Part shown: in pieces, positions 40,209-49,475 of the stretch
Position numbering within the stretch: the first letter of the stretch is position 1
How the letters are laid out: each line of letters begins with the position of its first letter
Assembly (NCBI RefSeq): GCF_024347615.1
Contig: NZ_AP025508.1
Span: 620,001 to 684,000 of the forward strand
Length of the DNA stretch: 64,000 nucleotides
DNA from: Vibrio splendidus
Lineage (GTDB): Bacteria > Pseudomonadota > Gammaproteobacteria > Enterobacterales > Vibrionaceae
Reading direction: 5' to 3'
The notes under the pieces: generated by a model
Database searches by the model: none
What the model was told of the DNA's origin: nothing
Seen by the model: only the letters and a program-made list of their open reading frames with translations
Program-made: the position numbers and the translations under genes

Positions 40209-42295
40209 GATTTCTTCTCTTGTTTGTACTTCTTGCGAGCAAGTTTCTCCATACGTTTAATATAGTGGTAAGTGGAGAGTTGTGATGTCGGGTAATCGAG
40301 TTGGTTTGCTGGTGCTTCTATGTAAGGGTTGCTCATCGCTTGGTCTAGCACTCGAGCTTTGTTGCTGTCATCGAAATGAAATTCGGTGATATCGATAATC
40401 GTTTGCTTGATATTTGGATCTAAAATTGGAGTGGCGACTTCGATCCGATGATCGAAGTTTCGCGTCATCCAGTCAGCTGAGGATATATAGACTTTCGGCT
40501 TTCCAGCGTTACCAAAGATCATCACTCTTGGGTGTTCGAGAAAACGATCGACCACACTGACAATGTCAATATGGTCGCTGATGTTGGGTATGCCAGGGAC
40601 AAGAGAGCACATACCACGAATGACCATTCTCACTTTTACATTGGCTTGGCTGGCCTGATAGAGCTTCTCAATGATCTCTCGGTCGACCAAATTGTTGAGT
40701 TTTAGAGTGATGCTTGCAGGCTTGTTCTCTATCGCGTTTTGTATTTCATTATCTATCAACTGATATAGGCGTTTTCTTGTATTCTTTGGTGACACAATCA
40801 GTTGTTTGAACTGTGATTTTTGATAAGGGTTTTCAATATACTTAAAGACTTGTCTCACCTCTTGGGTCAAATCCTCATTCGCAGTGAGCAGAGAAAAATC
40901 GGTATACACGCGCGCTGTTACTTCATGAAAGTTACCGGTGCCAATATGAGCGTAATGCGCCGTATGCTTTCCTTCTTTCCGTTTAATGAGCAGCAGCTTA
41001 GAGTGAATTTTCAAACTTGGGATGCCATGGATGACTTTTATACCGGCTTCTTGAAGTTTCTTGGTCCATTGAATATTGGCTTGCTCATCAAAGCGAGCTT
41101 GCAGCTCAACGACGACAGTTACTTTCTTACCATTGTGCGCCGCATCGATGATCGAGCTAAGGAGCTTTGATCCTTCTGCAACACGGTAAACGTTTATTTT
41201 TATGGAGGTTACCTTCGGGTCAAAGGAAGCCTGCCTCACGAGTTCAGTGATGTGATTAAAGGTGTGATAAGGGTAATGCAACAAGATGTCACGAGCTTTG
41301 ATCGCTTCGAAATAGTTTGGGTAGTAGCTGAAATGCGCGCACTTAATCGCGGGTAGTGGACGATTAACTAAATCACGTCGATTAAGGCTTGGGAACTCAG
41401 AGAAATGTTTGAAGTTATGATAGCGTCCACCCGCAATGACACTGTCATAGTCAGATAGTTTAAGTCTGACTTGTAAGAAATTGAGCATTTCAGCAGGCAT
41501 TTCTGACTCATAGATAAGGCGTATCGGTAGTGCCGTTAAGCGCTGTTCTAAACCTAAAGACATCAATTCTAGTAGACTATTTTCATTGTTATCTTGAAGA
41601 TCATAATCGGCATCACGCGTCATTTTTATAGCAAAGCAACGCACGGAGTCATACTCAAAGAATCCTTTAAGCAAGTCATCTAAACAAAATCGAACTATAT
41701 TATCTAATAAGATCAAAGTCGTACGCTGTGAACCCGAAATGTCTGGTAACTTAACAAATCGAGGGAGAGCTTCTGATGGGATTTCGAGTAAGACATATTG
41801 AGAAGATGTCTCTTGCTCAATGTCGATCGCCAAGTAGCTTTGTTCATCTTTGATAATATTGAGTAACTGGCTATCTTCGTTCAAGAGAAACGGAGTTAAA
41901 TGTGGCAGCACTTTTTTCTTAAAGTACTTTTTGATCCACTCACTCTGTTCTTCGCTGATTTGTTGTTCGTTGACCAGAAAAATACGATTGCGTGCCAGTT
42001 CCAATAGTAAGTCGCTATACAGTTCATGGAATTGAACATCGAGCTTACTTGCTTTGCTCTGCATTTGAGTTAGTAGGGTTTTCTGCGAGTTGGCAGGTAA
42101 TTGAGGATCTTGAAGTAAGATCTTTCGTTTCACATCAGCAAATCGGACTTTGTAAAACTCATCGAGGTTTTTCGAGTAAATACCTAAAAAACGAACTCTT
42201 TCGATTAAGGGAACTGACTTGTCGGCCGCTTCTTGGAGTACTCTTTCGTTGAAGGATAACCAGCTAAGTTCTTTTGTGACATAGTCTTTTTCCAT
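40199..42295 (-). CDS. ppk1: Polyphosphate kinase Ppk1
   Basis: Ppk1 reversibly makes polyphosphate from ATP at the membrane. The 698-residue protein has the N-terminal helical domain (KELSWLSFNERVLQEA), the head domain and two phospholipase-D-like catalytic domains. The autophosphorylated His lies in YAHIGTGNFHE. SADWMTRNFDHRIEV is near the end. The gene is divergent from pstC with PhoB-box-like repeats between. It overlaps ppx by 10 bp. Confidence 0.96.
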   Translation of the reverse strand: MEKDYVTKELSWLSFNERVLQEAADKSVPLIERVRFLGIYSKNLDEFYKVRFADVKRKILLQDPQLPANSQKTLLTQMQSKASKLDVQFHELYSDLLLELARNRIFLVNEQQISEEQSEWIKKYFKKKVLPHLTPFLLNEDSQLLNIIKDEQSYLAIDIEQETSSQYVLLEIPSEALPRFVKLPDISGSQRTTLILLDNIVRFCLDDLLKGFFEYDSVRCFAIKMTRDADYDLQDNNENSLLELMSLGLEQRLTALPIRLIYESEMPAEMLNFLQVRLKLSDYDSVIAGGRYHNFKHFSEFPSLNRRDLVNRPLPAIKCAHFSYYPNYFEAIKARDILLHYPYHTFNHITELVRQASFDPKVTSIKINVYRVAEGSKLLSSIIDAAHNGKKVTVVVELQARFDEQANIQWTKKLQEAGIKVIHGIPSLKIHSKLLLIKRKEGKHTAHYAHIGTGNFHEVTARVYTDFSLLTANEDLTQEVRQVFKYIENPYQKSQFKQLIVSPKNTRKRLYQLIDNEIQNAIENKPASITLKLNNLVDREIIEKLYQASQANVKVRMVIRGMCSLVPGIPNISDHIDIVSVVDRFLEHPRVMIFGNAGKPKVYISSADWMTRNFDHRIEVATPILDPNIKQTIIDITEFHFDDSNKARVLDQAMSNPYIEAPANQLDYPTSQLSTYHYIKRMEKLARKKYKQEKKSCR

Positions 42296-42431
42296 CGAGA
42301 TGATAATCCTTGAGTGCTGGCTATAGAGCTGATTACTTTAATTTAGAATGACAAAATTCACAAAATCTATGATCTTACTTTAAGAAATATGGTCAACAAA
42401 CTTGTTATTAGTTTCAGTTGTTTAACGTAAC

Positions 42432-42471
42432 TTGTAATATAACTGTCATCTAACGTACATATTATGTCAGT
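42432..42471 (+). promoter_or_regulatory. Array of PhoB-box-like repeats upstream of pstC
   Basis: Four 7-bp units occur with 11-bp steps: TTGTAAT (42432), CTGTCAT (42443, perfect), CGTACAT (42454) and a TGTCAG-type unit at 42464 or 42465. An 11-bp period is that of tandem PhoB half-sites. The array lies between ppk and pstC and could serve both. Confidence 0.6.
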
Positions 42472-42495
42472 AGCTAAAAAAAGGTAGATAAACAG

Positions 42496-44712
42496 ATGGC
42501 TTCAGCCCAATTTTCATTGAAAGAGCGCGACAAAAAAAGATGGTTGAAAGATCGTCTCGTCCGTTTTTCGGTGACATGCGGTGCCGTCAGTGTTCTAGCC
42601 GCTCTGGTGCTGATCTTTGTTTACTTGGCGATGGTCATTTTACCGGTATTTTCTGATACTGGTTTAGAGACTGACCAAGCCGTGAAGACCGTTGCCGTAG
42701 AAAAGCCTATCGCCTTATCCGTAGATGAATACGGTCAGCATGCGTTTACTATCGAAAAATCTGGTTTGGTTCAGTTTTGGGATTTAGAGTCTCAAAATAC
42801 ACATTCTTACTTTGAGCGTAATGTTTTAGCTAACCCTATCGCTTTTTCTCGAAATACCCCATCTGAAAACTGGTTTGCCTTTGCCGATAGCGCAAGCAAC
42901 CTTACCTTTTTCTACCCTGAGTATAGTGCGCCCGTGCTGCAAAAGGGCAGTGAAGCCGAACCTAAAATTGAGCAAGTCGATCTCCCTGAACCATTTTTAA
43001 ATGATGAATCATCAAACGGAGCAACAATCGAAAAATTCGCATTCTCTAAAAATGGACGTGGTATCACGGTTGCCGCTCAGCTAAGCGACCAACGAGTTTT
43101 GGTGAAGTGGTATCAGAGTGATCTTACTGGTCAGTATGTTTTTCAGAAGAGTCAATGGCTGTCGGATAAGTTGGGTTTACAACAACAGTTGTTAGTCACG
43201 CCTGATGGTCAAACCTTATATCTGCGAGCACAATCGGATTTAGTGGTATTGAAGTTATCCGATAGCGGCTTCAATGTTCGTGAAGTGATTGATCTTAGCT
43301 TGAATGATGCGAAGCACTCGGTGAAAAGTATCGATTTACTGTCTGGGGCCTATTCGCTGTTGGTTACGCATGAGGACGGACAGGTTTCTCAGTGGTTCGA
43401 TGTACTCAACGATGAAAAGCGCAGCCTGACCCATATTCGTGACTTCCAGCTTGCTGAACAAGTGCAATTTATTTTGCCCGATACTTATAGAAAGGGTTTT
43501 TACAGCTTCTATAAGAACGGCACATTACAAAGCCACTATACGACCAGTGAAAAGCTGTCGCTGTTCGAGCGCGCATTTGATAAATCACCACAATTAGCGG
43601 CTATGTCTGCCAATGAACTGCATCTGGCGACGCTGATTGATGGCACCATCAGTGTGGCTAAGGTCGATAATGAATACCCGCAAATATCATTCTCATCGCT
43701 TTGGCAAAAAGTCTGGTACGAAAGCTACCCTGAGCCACAATATGTTTGGCAATCAACCTCGGCGAATGATGACTTTGAAGAGAAATTCAGTTTAGTACCC
43801 ATTACGTTCGGTACCATTAAGGCCGCTCTGTTTGCGATGATGTTTGCCGTGCCGGTTGCTGTGCTCGGAGCCATTTACACCGCATACTTCATGTCTCCAC
43901 GCATGCGAAGAGTGGTGAAGCCTTCGATAGAACTGATGGAAGCACTTCCGACCGTGATCATCGGATTCTTGGCCGGGCTTTGGTTTGCTCCAATTGTTGA
44001 AACGCATTTAACGGCCGTCTTCTCATTAATGGTGTTATTACCGTTGAGTACATTGTTGACGGGGTTTGTTTGGTTCTGCTTACCGAAGATGGTGACGAGT
44101 CGTTTCTCTAACGGTTGGCATGCCTTAATATTGATCCCGGTATTGGTGATTACTGTGGTGGCCGTCTTTGCTGGTGGAAACAGCATTGAAGCCTTGTTGT
44201 TTGGTGGTGATATTCGAACTTTCTTAGCGAGTTATGGTATCGACTTTGACCAACGCAATGCCCTGGTAGTTGGTTTTGCTATGGGTTTTGCTGTCATCCC
44301 AACGATTTTTACTATCGCCGAAGACGCTATTTTCTCTGTGCCTAAACATTTATCCGATGGCTCATTAGCGTTGGGTGCGACGGCGTGGCAGACCCTTATT
44401 TATGTGGTGTTATTGACGGCTAGCCCAGGTATCTTTTCAGCGGTCATGATGGGGCTAGGGCGAGCGGTTGGCGAAACCATGATTGTCTTGATGGCTACAG
44501 GTAATACACCGATTCTCGATTGGAATATTTTGGAAGGGATGAGGACGCTATCCGCAACGATTGCTGTCGAACTACCAGAATCAGAGGTGGGTGGTTCTCA
44601 CTTCCGCTTGTTGTTCTTAGCGGCACTCTTGCTGTTTATTTTCACGTTCGCGGTGAACTCAGTCGCAGAGTGGGTTAGACAAAGATTGAGAGATAAATAT
44701 CGTGCGCTGTAG
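42496..44712 (+). CDS. pstC: Phosphate ABC transporter permease PstC, long form
   Basis: An inner-membrane permease subunit. Its 738 residues are far longer than E. coli PstC (about 319). An N-terminal membrane helix (about 30-52) is followed by some 370 periplasmic residues with repeated strand-rich segments (such as LSVDEYGQHAFTIEKSGLVQFW) like a beta-propeller. The MetI-type permease domain (about 435-735) has the EAA-like LGATAWQTLIYVVL loop. Long PstC and PstA forms are known from other marine gammaproteobacteria and pseudomonads. It starts the pstCAB-phoU unit. Confidence 0.93.
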   Translation: MASAQFSLKERDKKRWLKDRLVRFSVTCGAVSVLAALVLIFVYLAMVILPVFSDTGLETDQAVKTVAVEKPIALSVDEYGQHAFTIEKSGLVQFWDLESQNTHSYFERNVLANPIAFSRNTPSENWFAFADSASNLTFFYPEYSAPVLQKGSEAEPKIEQVDLPEPFLNDESSNGATIEKFAFSKNGRGITVAAQLSDQRVLVKWYQSDLTGQYVFQKSQWLSDKLGLQQQLLVTPDGQTLYLRAQSDLVVLKLSDSGFNVREVIDLSLNDAKHSVKSIDLLSGAYSLLVTHEDGQVSQWFDVLNDEKRSLTHIRDFQLAEQVQFILPDTYRKGFYSFYKNGTLQSHYTTSEKLSLFERAFDKSPQLAAMSANELHLATLIDGTISVAKVDNEYPQISFSSLWQKVWYESYPEPQYVWQSTSANDDFEEKFSLVPITFGTIKAALFAMMFAVPVAVLGAIYTAYFMSPRMRRVVKPSIELMEALPTVIIGFLAGLWFAPIVETHLTAVFSLMVLLPLSTLLTGFVWFCLPKMVTSRFSNGWHALILIPVLVITVVAVFAGGNSIEALLFGGDIRTFLASYGIDFDQRNALVVGFAMGFAVIPTIFTIAEDAIFSVPKHLSDGSLALGATAWQTLIYVVLLTASPGIFSAVMMGLGRAVGETMIVLMATGNTPILDWNILEGMRTLSATIAVELPESEVGGSHFRLLFLAALLLFIFTFAVNSVAEWVRQRLRDKYRAL

Positions 44713-44753
44713 TTTTAAAGGTTCACCTCAATGTGTCTCAATGGCTTTTCGTT

Positions 44754-44780
44754 GCGTGACTAGCGTGACTAGCGTGACTA
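44754..44780. repeat. Triple 9-bp tandem repeat between pstC and pstA
   Basis: GCGTGACTA occurs three times in perfect tandem (44754-44780), followed by a degraded fourth copy (GCGTATCT). It lies in the 126-bp gap between pstC and pstA. Confidence 0.8.
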
Positions 44781-44838
44781 GCGTATCTCGCGAACTTGGC
44801 TGTTTCTTGTTTTCAGCACGTCAACAGCAAGGTCGATC

Positions 44839-46551
44839 ATGATGAACAAATTGAAGTCATTATTATCTTGGGTTAAATCGGGATCTCCGTGGATCTGGCT
44901 TACGGGCGGGGCGGTGAGCATCAGTATGCTTTCTGTTCTTGGCCTAATGCTGTTGATTGGCTGGAAGGGCTTAACCTATTTTTGGCCTGCTCCTTTGTAT
45001 CAATGGCAAGTCGACTCCAAAGACTTATCGTTAGTGGTTGATCTGGACGAAACCGTATCAAAACAAGATGTATTGATTGGCCAGTTGTATGAACGTAAAT
45101 ACATCCCGATAGAGCAAGTTCCACAAGTACACGACCTCTTGTCGCCTCAAAATCTGTCGACGGGACTAATTCAGCGCTTGAGTATCAAAGTCGCCAACAG
45201 AGAACTGTACCCTGCGGACTTTGTTTCCATTCTGGATGTTAACTTACGTGAACCAACAACGCCGCTTGATTGGATTGTGATTGAACGAAGTCGAGGTGGT
45301 TATTTCTTTGGTAAGCCTGTGGGTTTTAAAACCGCTTCTGGCACCTTTGATTCGAACATAGACCAAAAGCTCGAACAAGGCTTGGCGTTCGCTGATACGT
45401 TACGTAAAGAAACGTCGCGTGTTGTGAACCAAGAAATCCGCAATATCAGCTGGCAATTGGAAAATCTGCGCTTAGAAAAACGTAAGCTTGAACTCAATGA
45501 GTCAGTGAGCGATGAATACCTTAAAACCTATACTCAAACTAAACTGGAATTAAATAGCCAGTTAGCTGAAGCAGAAGTAAAGCTTGAGCATCTTAGAACA
45601 CAGCTCAATGTCGAAAGCTTGTTGGTGGAAGATATGACAGGAGAGCAGGTTGAAATTTCGCTCAGCCATATCTTGGATTATTGGTACCCGAATAATATGT
45701 CTTATCTTGAAAAGGTTGGGCATTGGGGCAAACAAGTTTGGAAGTTCTTATCAGAGAACCCACGAGACTCAAACTCTGAAGGTGGGGTGTTTCCTGCGAT
45801 CTTCGGCACTGTGCTGCTGGTTATTCTCATGTCGATCGTAGTGATGCCACTTGGTGTAGTTGCTGCGATATATCTTCATGAATATGCAAGAAACAACGCA
45901 CTAACACGTTTGATTCGTATTGCCGTGATTAACTTAGCGGGTGTTCCGTCGATTGTGTATGGCGTATTCGGCTTAGGATTCTTTGTGTATACCATCGGTG
46001 GCTCAATCGATTCCTTGTTTTATGCAGAGCGATTACCCGCTCCGACATTTGGTACACCGGGCCTATTATGGTCTGCTCTGACCTTAGCGGTATTAACATT
46101 ACCCGTTGTTATTGTAACTACGGAAGAGGGCTTAACGCGTATTCCTAGCTCCGTAAGGCACGGTTCATTGGCGCTTGGGGCTACTCAATTTGAAACGCTT
46201 TGGCGCATTGTTTTACCGATGGCAAGCCCTGCGATTATCACCGGTTTGATATTGGCAATCGCGAGAGCTGCGGGGGAAGTTGCCCCACTTATGCTGGTGG
46301 GTGTAGTGAAATTAGCATCAAGTTTGCCTGTGGATGGTCAGTTTCCATATCTACATTTAGAAAGAAAGTTCATGCATTTAGGCTTTCATATCTATGATGT
46401 TGGTTTTCAAACTTCTAATATCGAAGCAGCACGACCTTTAGTGTATGCAACTTCATTTTTACTGGTTACGGTGATTGTTGGGTTGAACTTAACCGCTATC
46501 AATATCCGTAATAACTTGCGTGAAAAATACCGAACCTTAGGACAAGATTAG
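44839..46551 (+). CDS. pstA: Phosphate ABC transporter permease PstA, long form
   Basis: The second inner-membrane permease subunit, with 570 residues against about 296 in E. coli. An N-terminal helix (about 18-42) leads to a 260-residue periplasmic part with a coiled-coil hairpin (about 185-255, ENLRLEKRKLELNESVSDEY). The permease domain (about 310-565) follows, with ALGATQFETLWRIVLPMASP. The stop codon is directly followed by the pstB ATG, so the pair is coupled. A second in-frame ATG is at 44842. Confidence 0.93.
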   Translation: MMNKLKSLLSWVKSGSPWIWLTGGAVSISMLSVLGLMLLIGWKGLTYFWPAPLYQWQVDSKDLSLVVDLDETVSKQDVLIGQLYERKYIPIEQVPQVHDLLSPQNLSTGLIQRLSIKVANRELYPADFVSILDVNLREPTTPLDWIVIERSRGGYFFGKPVGFKTASGTFDSNIDQKLEQGLAFADTLRKETSRVVNQEIRNISWQLENLRLEKRKLELNESVSDEYLKTYTQTKLELNSQLAEAEVKLEHLRTQLNVESLLVEDMTGEQVEISLSHILDYWYPNNMSYLEKVGHWGKQVWKFLSENPRDSNSEGGVFPAIFGTVLLVILMSIVVMPLGVVAAIYLHEYARNNALTRLIRIAVINLAGVPSIVYGVFGLGFFVYTIGGSIDSLFYAERLPAPTFGTPGLLWSALTLAVLTLPVVIVTTEEGLTRIPSSVRHGSLALGATQFETLWRIVLPMASPAIITGLILAIARAAGEVAPLMLVGVVKLASSLPVDGQFPYLHLERKFMHLGFHIYDVGFQTSNIEAARPLVYATSFLLVTVIVGLNLTAINIRNNLREKYRTLGQD

Positions 46552-47370
46552 ATGTTCTCGATTAATGAAACCTTGGGTTACCAAGCTCCACTTGATGTTC
46601 ACAACCTGAAGGATGAGCAAATTGCTATCTCGATTGAAGGGCTGAATCTTTATTATAAAGAGAGCCAAGCACTCGATGATATTTCAATGCAGATCCCTAA
46701 GGGGCAGGTGACCGCGTTTATCGGTCCATCAGGGTGTGGTAAGTCGACTCTTCTGCGCTGCATTAATCGCATGAACGATCTTGTTGAAGGCTGTAAGGTT
46801 TCCGGGAAAGTGAAGCTTCATGGCAAGAATGTGTATCACCCTAAGGTGGATGTCGCGACTTTAAGACGCCGTGTTGGTATGGTATTCCAGCGTCCCAACC
46901 CTTTTCCTAAATCTATCTATGAGAATGTGGTTTATGGCTTGAGGCTACAAGGCGTGAGCAACAGCCGAGATCTTGATGATGCGGTTGAACGCTCTCTGCG
47001 TGCAGCTGCGTTATGGGATGAAGTGAAAGACCGTTTGCATGAGAACGCCTTTGGTTTATCGGGTGGTCAACAGCAGCGTTTGGTTATCGCTCGTGCGGTT
47101 GCTATCGAACCTGAAGTGCTTTTATTAGATGAGCCGACCTCGGCACTTGACCCTATTTCTACTTTGACGATTGAAGAGTTGATTAACGAGCTAAAAACAC
47201 AATACACCGTGGTTATTGTTACTCATAACATGCAACAAGCGGCGCGTGTGAGTGACCATACTGCTTTTATCCATATGGGGAAGTTGATCGAGTACTCAGA
47301 TACCGATTCGATATTTACTTCGCCATTGAAAAATCAAACGGAAGACTACATTACTGGTAGGTATGGCTAG
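46552..47370 (+). CDS. pstB: Phosphate ABC transporter ATP-binding protein PstB
   Basis: A cytoplasmic ATPase of the PstSCAB importer. The 272 residues show Walker [10 protein letters not shown] (58-66), Q-loop [10 protein letters not shown], the ABC signature LSGGQQQRL and Walker [14 protein letters not shown]. It begins at the base after the pstA stop. It is followed after 75 bp by phoU. Confidence 0.97.
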   Translation: MFSINETLGYQAPLDVHNLKDEQIAISIEGLNLYYKESQALDDISMQIPKGQVTAFIGPSGCGKSTLLRCINRMNDLVEGCKVSGKVKLHGKNVYHPKVDVATLRRRVGMVFQRPNPFPKSIYENVVYGLRLQGVSNSRDLDDAVERSLRAAALWDEVKDRLHENAFGLSGGQQQRLVIARAVAIEPEVLLLDEPTSALDPISTLTIEELINELKTQYTVVIVTHNMQQAARVSDHTAFIHMGKLIEYSDTDSIFTSPLKNQTEDYITGRYG

Positions 47371-47445
47371 CGTTTAAGTTCGTGCCATCTAGAGCTAAGT
47401 CACTCTGAAATAAACGGCTTTATTCATTTCTTTTAAGGAGCTGAC

Positions 47446-48144
47446 ATGCATTTTGGTCGCCACATCTCAGGACAGTTTAATGTCGAATTAGAATCTATCC
47501 GTACACACGTATTAACTATGGGTGGATTGGTAGAGCAGCAGTTGTCCTTTGCGATGCAAGCTCTGCATAAAGATGACGCGGAACTGGCCAAGAAAGTGAT
47601 TCGTGATGACCACAAAGTGAATGCGATGGAAGTTTCAATCGATGAAGCATGTACTCGTATTATTGCGAAGCGTCAGCCGACCGCAAAAGATCTGCGTTTG
47701 ATTATGGCGATCATCAAAACCATTACCGACTTAGAACGTATTGGCGATGTTGCCTCTAAAATTGCTCAAGGCGCGATCGAGATCCCTTCGACCAAAGAGC
47801 AAAAATTTCATGTCTCATTAGAGCCTCTTTGTCGTCAGGCAATCACCATGCTTCACCAAGTATTAGATGCGTTTGCTCGTATGGATGTCGATGCTGCGGC
47901 AGAAGTACACAAACTTGATGATAAGTTGGATGCGGAATACGAGGCAGTCATTCGTCAGTTAATGACGTATATGATGGAAGATCCTAAGAACATCCCAAAT
48001 ATTTTACAGGTGATGTGGTCAGCTCGTGCGATTGAGCGAGTGGGAGACCGTTGCCAAAATATCTGCGAATACATTATTTACTTTGTGAAGGGTAAAGATG
48101 TACGTCACCTAGGCGATCAAAGCCTTGATGACGCACTGAAGTAG
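47446..48144 (+). CDS. phoU: Phosphate signalling regulator PhoU
   Basis: PhoU links PstSCAB to PhoR and represses the regulon when phosphate is plentiful. The 232-residue all-helical protein has two three-helix repeats, each with a metal-cluster E/DxxxD pattern ([16 protein letters not shown] and [18 protein letters not shown]). The ribosome site AAGGAG is clear. Its 3' end is only 9 bp from a convergent membrane-protein gene, leaving no room for a normal terminator. Confidence 0.96.
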   Translation: MHFGRHISGQFNVELESIRTHVLTMGGLVEQQLSFAMQALHKDDAELAKKVIRDDHKVNAMEVSIDEACTRIIAKRQPTAKDLRLIMAIIKTITDLERIGDVASKIAQGAIEIPSTKEQKFHVSLEPLCRQAITMLHQVLDAFARMDVDAAAEVHKLDDKLDAEYEAVIRQLMTYMMEDPKNIPNILQVMWSARAIERVGDRCQNICEYIIYFVKGKDVRHLGDQSLDDALK

Positions 48145-48153
48145 GTCGAGCCT

Positions 48154-48645
48154 TTAAAAGCTAATAATGGCACCAAGATTGATATTGACCGTCGTGTCGT
48201 AAGGCACAAAGGTTTTATTGTGATCAAAGATATTCATATCAACACCTGCACGTAGTCCAAGCATTGGTGTCGCTTGGTACACGTAGGCACCGCCTAGGCT
48301 TAAACCATGTGTTGTCTTCTCTTCAACTTCGCCTGAGCGCGTTTTTGTGCCGTCATAGCTTGCCACACCAATTTCAGCCTGAAAGCCGTGGTTTTGGTTT
48401 CTTCCAAACATGTTCTGGATACCAACTCGATACGCATCAACCGTTTCATCATATCGATCGCTGCCATACCAAATATGAGAGTAGCTTAGGTAAACGGCAC
48501 CTAAACTGGCCACATCAGTAATACCCGCCTGTACTCCAAAGCCATGATAAGAGCCAATCTTTAATTCTGGGGATAAATGAAGAGCACTTGCTGAAACGGA
48601 AGTGGAGAGGACAGAAAGTAAAAGCAGGGAAGTTTTTATCTTCAT
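48154..48645 (-). CDS. Small outer-membrane beta-barrel protein, unknown role
   Basis: From the ATG at 48645 the protein has 163 residues and a signal peptide (LLLLSVLSTSVSASA-LH). Alternating strands such as GFGVQAGITDVASLGAVYLSY and LRAGVDMNIF end in a terminal Phe (LGAIISF), as outer-membrane barrels do. The open frame extends to 48708 but without a ribosome site. I do not recognise a family with a known function. It converges with phoU and is followed upstream by another small barrel gene on the same strand. Confidence 0.75.
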   Translation of the reverse strand: MKIKTSLLLLSVLSTSVSASALHLSPELKIGSYHGFGVQAGITDVASLGAVYLSYSHIWYGSDRYDETVDAYRVGIQNMFGRNQNHGFQAEIGVASYDGTKTRSGEVEEKTTHGLSLGGAYVYQATPMLGLRAGVDMNIFDHNKTFVPYDTTVNINLGAIISF

Positions 48646-48758
48646 AAAAATACCTAAAGCAATTAGCCGTCCGTGGCTGCAATGAATTTTGATTTGAGAA
48701 TTGTTCAAAAGTGAGTCAACTTTGATGAGGTGTTAAAACCCAGCAATTGACTGATCGC

Positions 48759-48788
48759 AAAAAAAACCAGTTTAGACACTGGCTTTTT
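48759..48788 (-). terminator. Terminator after the second barrel gene
   Basis: On the minus strand CCAGT-GTCTAA-ACTGG forms a 5-bp stem directly followed by eight T. Confidence 0.7.
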
Positions 48789-48795
48789 CAATCTA

Positions 48796-49347
48796 TTAGA
48801 AGCGGTAACCGACAGTCCATGAGAATGTTTCGTAATCTACGTCATCGTAGCTCGCGAATTCAAAGCGCATGTCAGTGTATAGGTGTAGTCCGAATTCAGC
48901 TCGACCACCTAGGCCAACAACGAAGCTGGTATCGTTGTATGATTCAGTCCACTTTTTGTCTAGGATGCTAATTGAATTATCTTCACTTTGACGAGCTAGG
49001 CCCAGAACACCATAAGGTTTCAAAGAGAAGCCATCTAATTCAAATTTATAACCGATATCAGCATCAACTTGGAATTTGTAACCATCGATCTCGGCTTTTA
49101 TACCTTCAACGTTTTCGTCGTCACTATTCGTTGCGTAAGAAACATTGATACCTACGATACGGTTAAATTCATAACCATATTCAAGTTTGATACCGTTACC
49201 CCAATCAACTGTGTCATCGGTTAGCCAGTCGTCTACCTGAGTTTGGTTGTAACCGATACCCACACGGTGTTGGCTGTCAAAGTTGTTTGCAAGAACTGGA
49301 ACAGAAAGTAGTGAAGCTGAAATTAGGGTAGTAAGTGCAATTTTCAT
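48796..49347 (-). CDS. Outer-membrane beta-barrel (porin-family/OmpA-like barrel) protein
   Basis: A 183-residue precursor with signal peptide (ISASLLSVPVLA-NN). About eight amphipathic strands follow, with acidic external loops (DDWLTDDTVDWG, NSDDENVEG), ending in the barrel signature WTVGYRF. This resembles small OmpX/Ail- or AcfA-like barrels. Function is unknown; adhesion or surface protection is possible. It has its own promoter region of 128 bp before the LysR gene. Confidence 0.8.
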   Translation of the reverse strand: MKIALTTLISASLLSVPVLANNFDSQHRVGIGYNQTQVDDWLTDDTVDWGNGIKLEYGYEFNRIVGINVSYATNSDDENVEGIKAEIDGYKFQVDADIGYKFELDGFSLKPYGVLGLARQSEDNSISILDKKWTESYNDTSFVVGLGGRAEFGLHLYTDMRFEFASYDDVDYETFSWTVGYRF

Positions 49348-49475
49348 ATTAGTCTCTATTTAGGGTTAACTTAACTGCACGATCCTTCGTAGTTCAGTAT
49401 CCGTTTTGATAGGGCTAATATTAAGCAGTGTTTTATTTTTAGGCTAAGTAGATATTCGTATCTCTATAATAAGCA

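Noticed and set aside
40820..41170. 116-residue plus-strand frame inside ppk1
   Set aside because: Antisense shadow of the catalytic domain of Ppk1 without a ribosome site.
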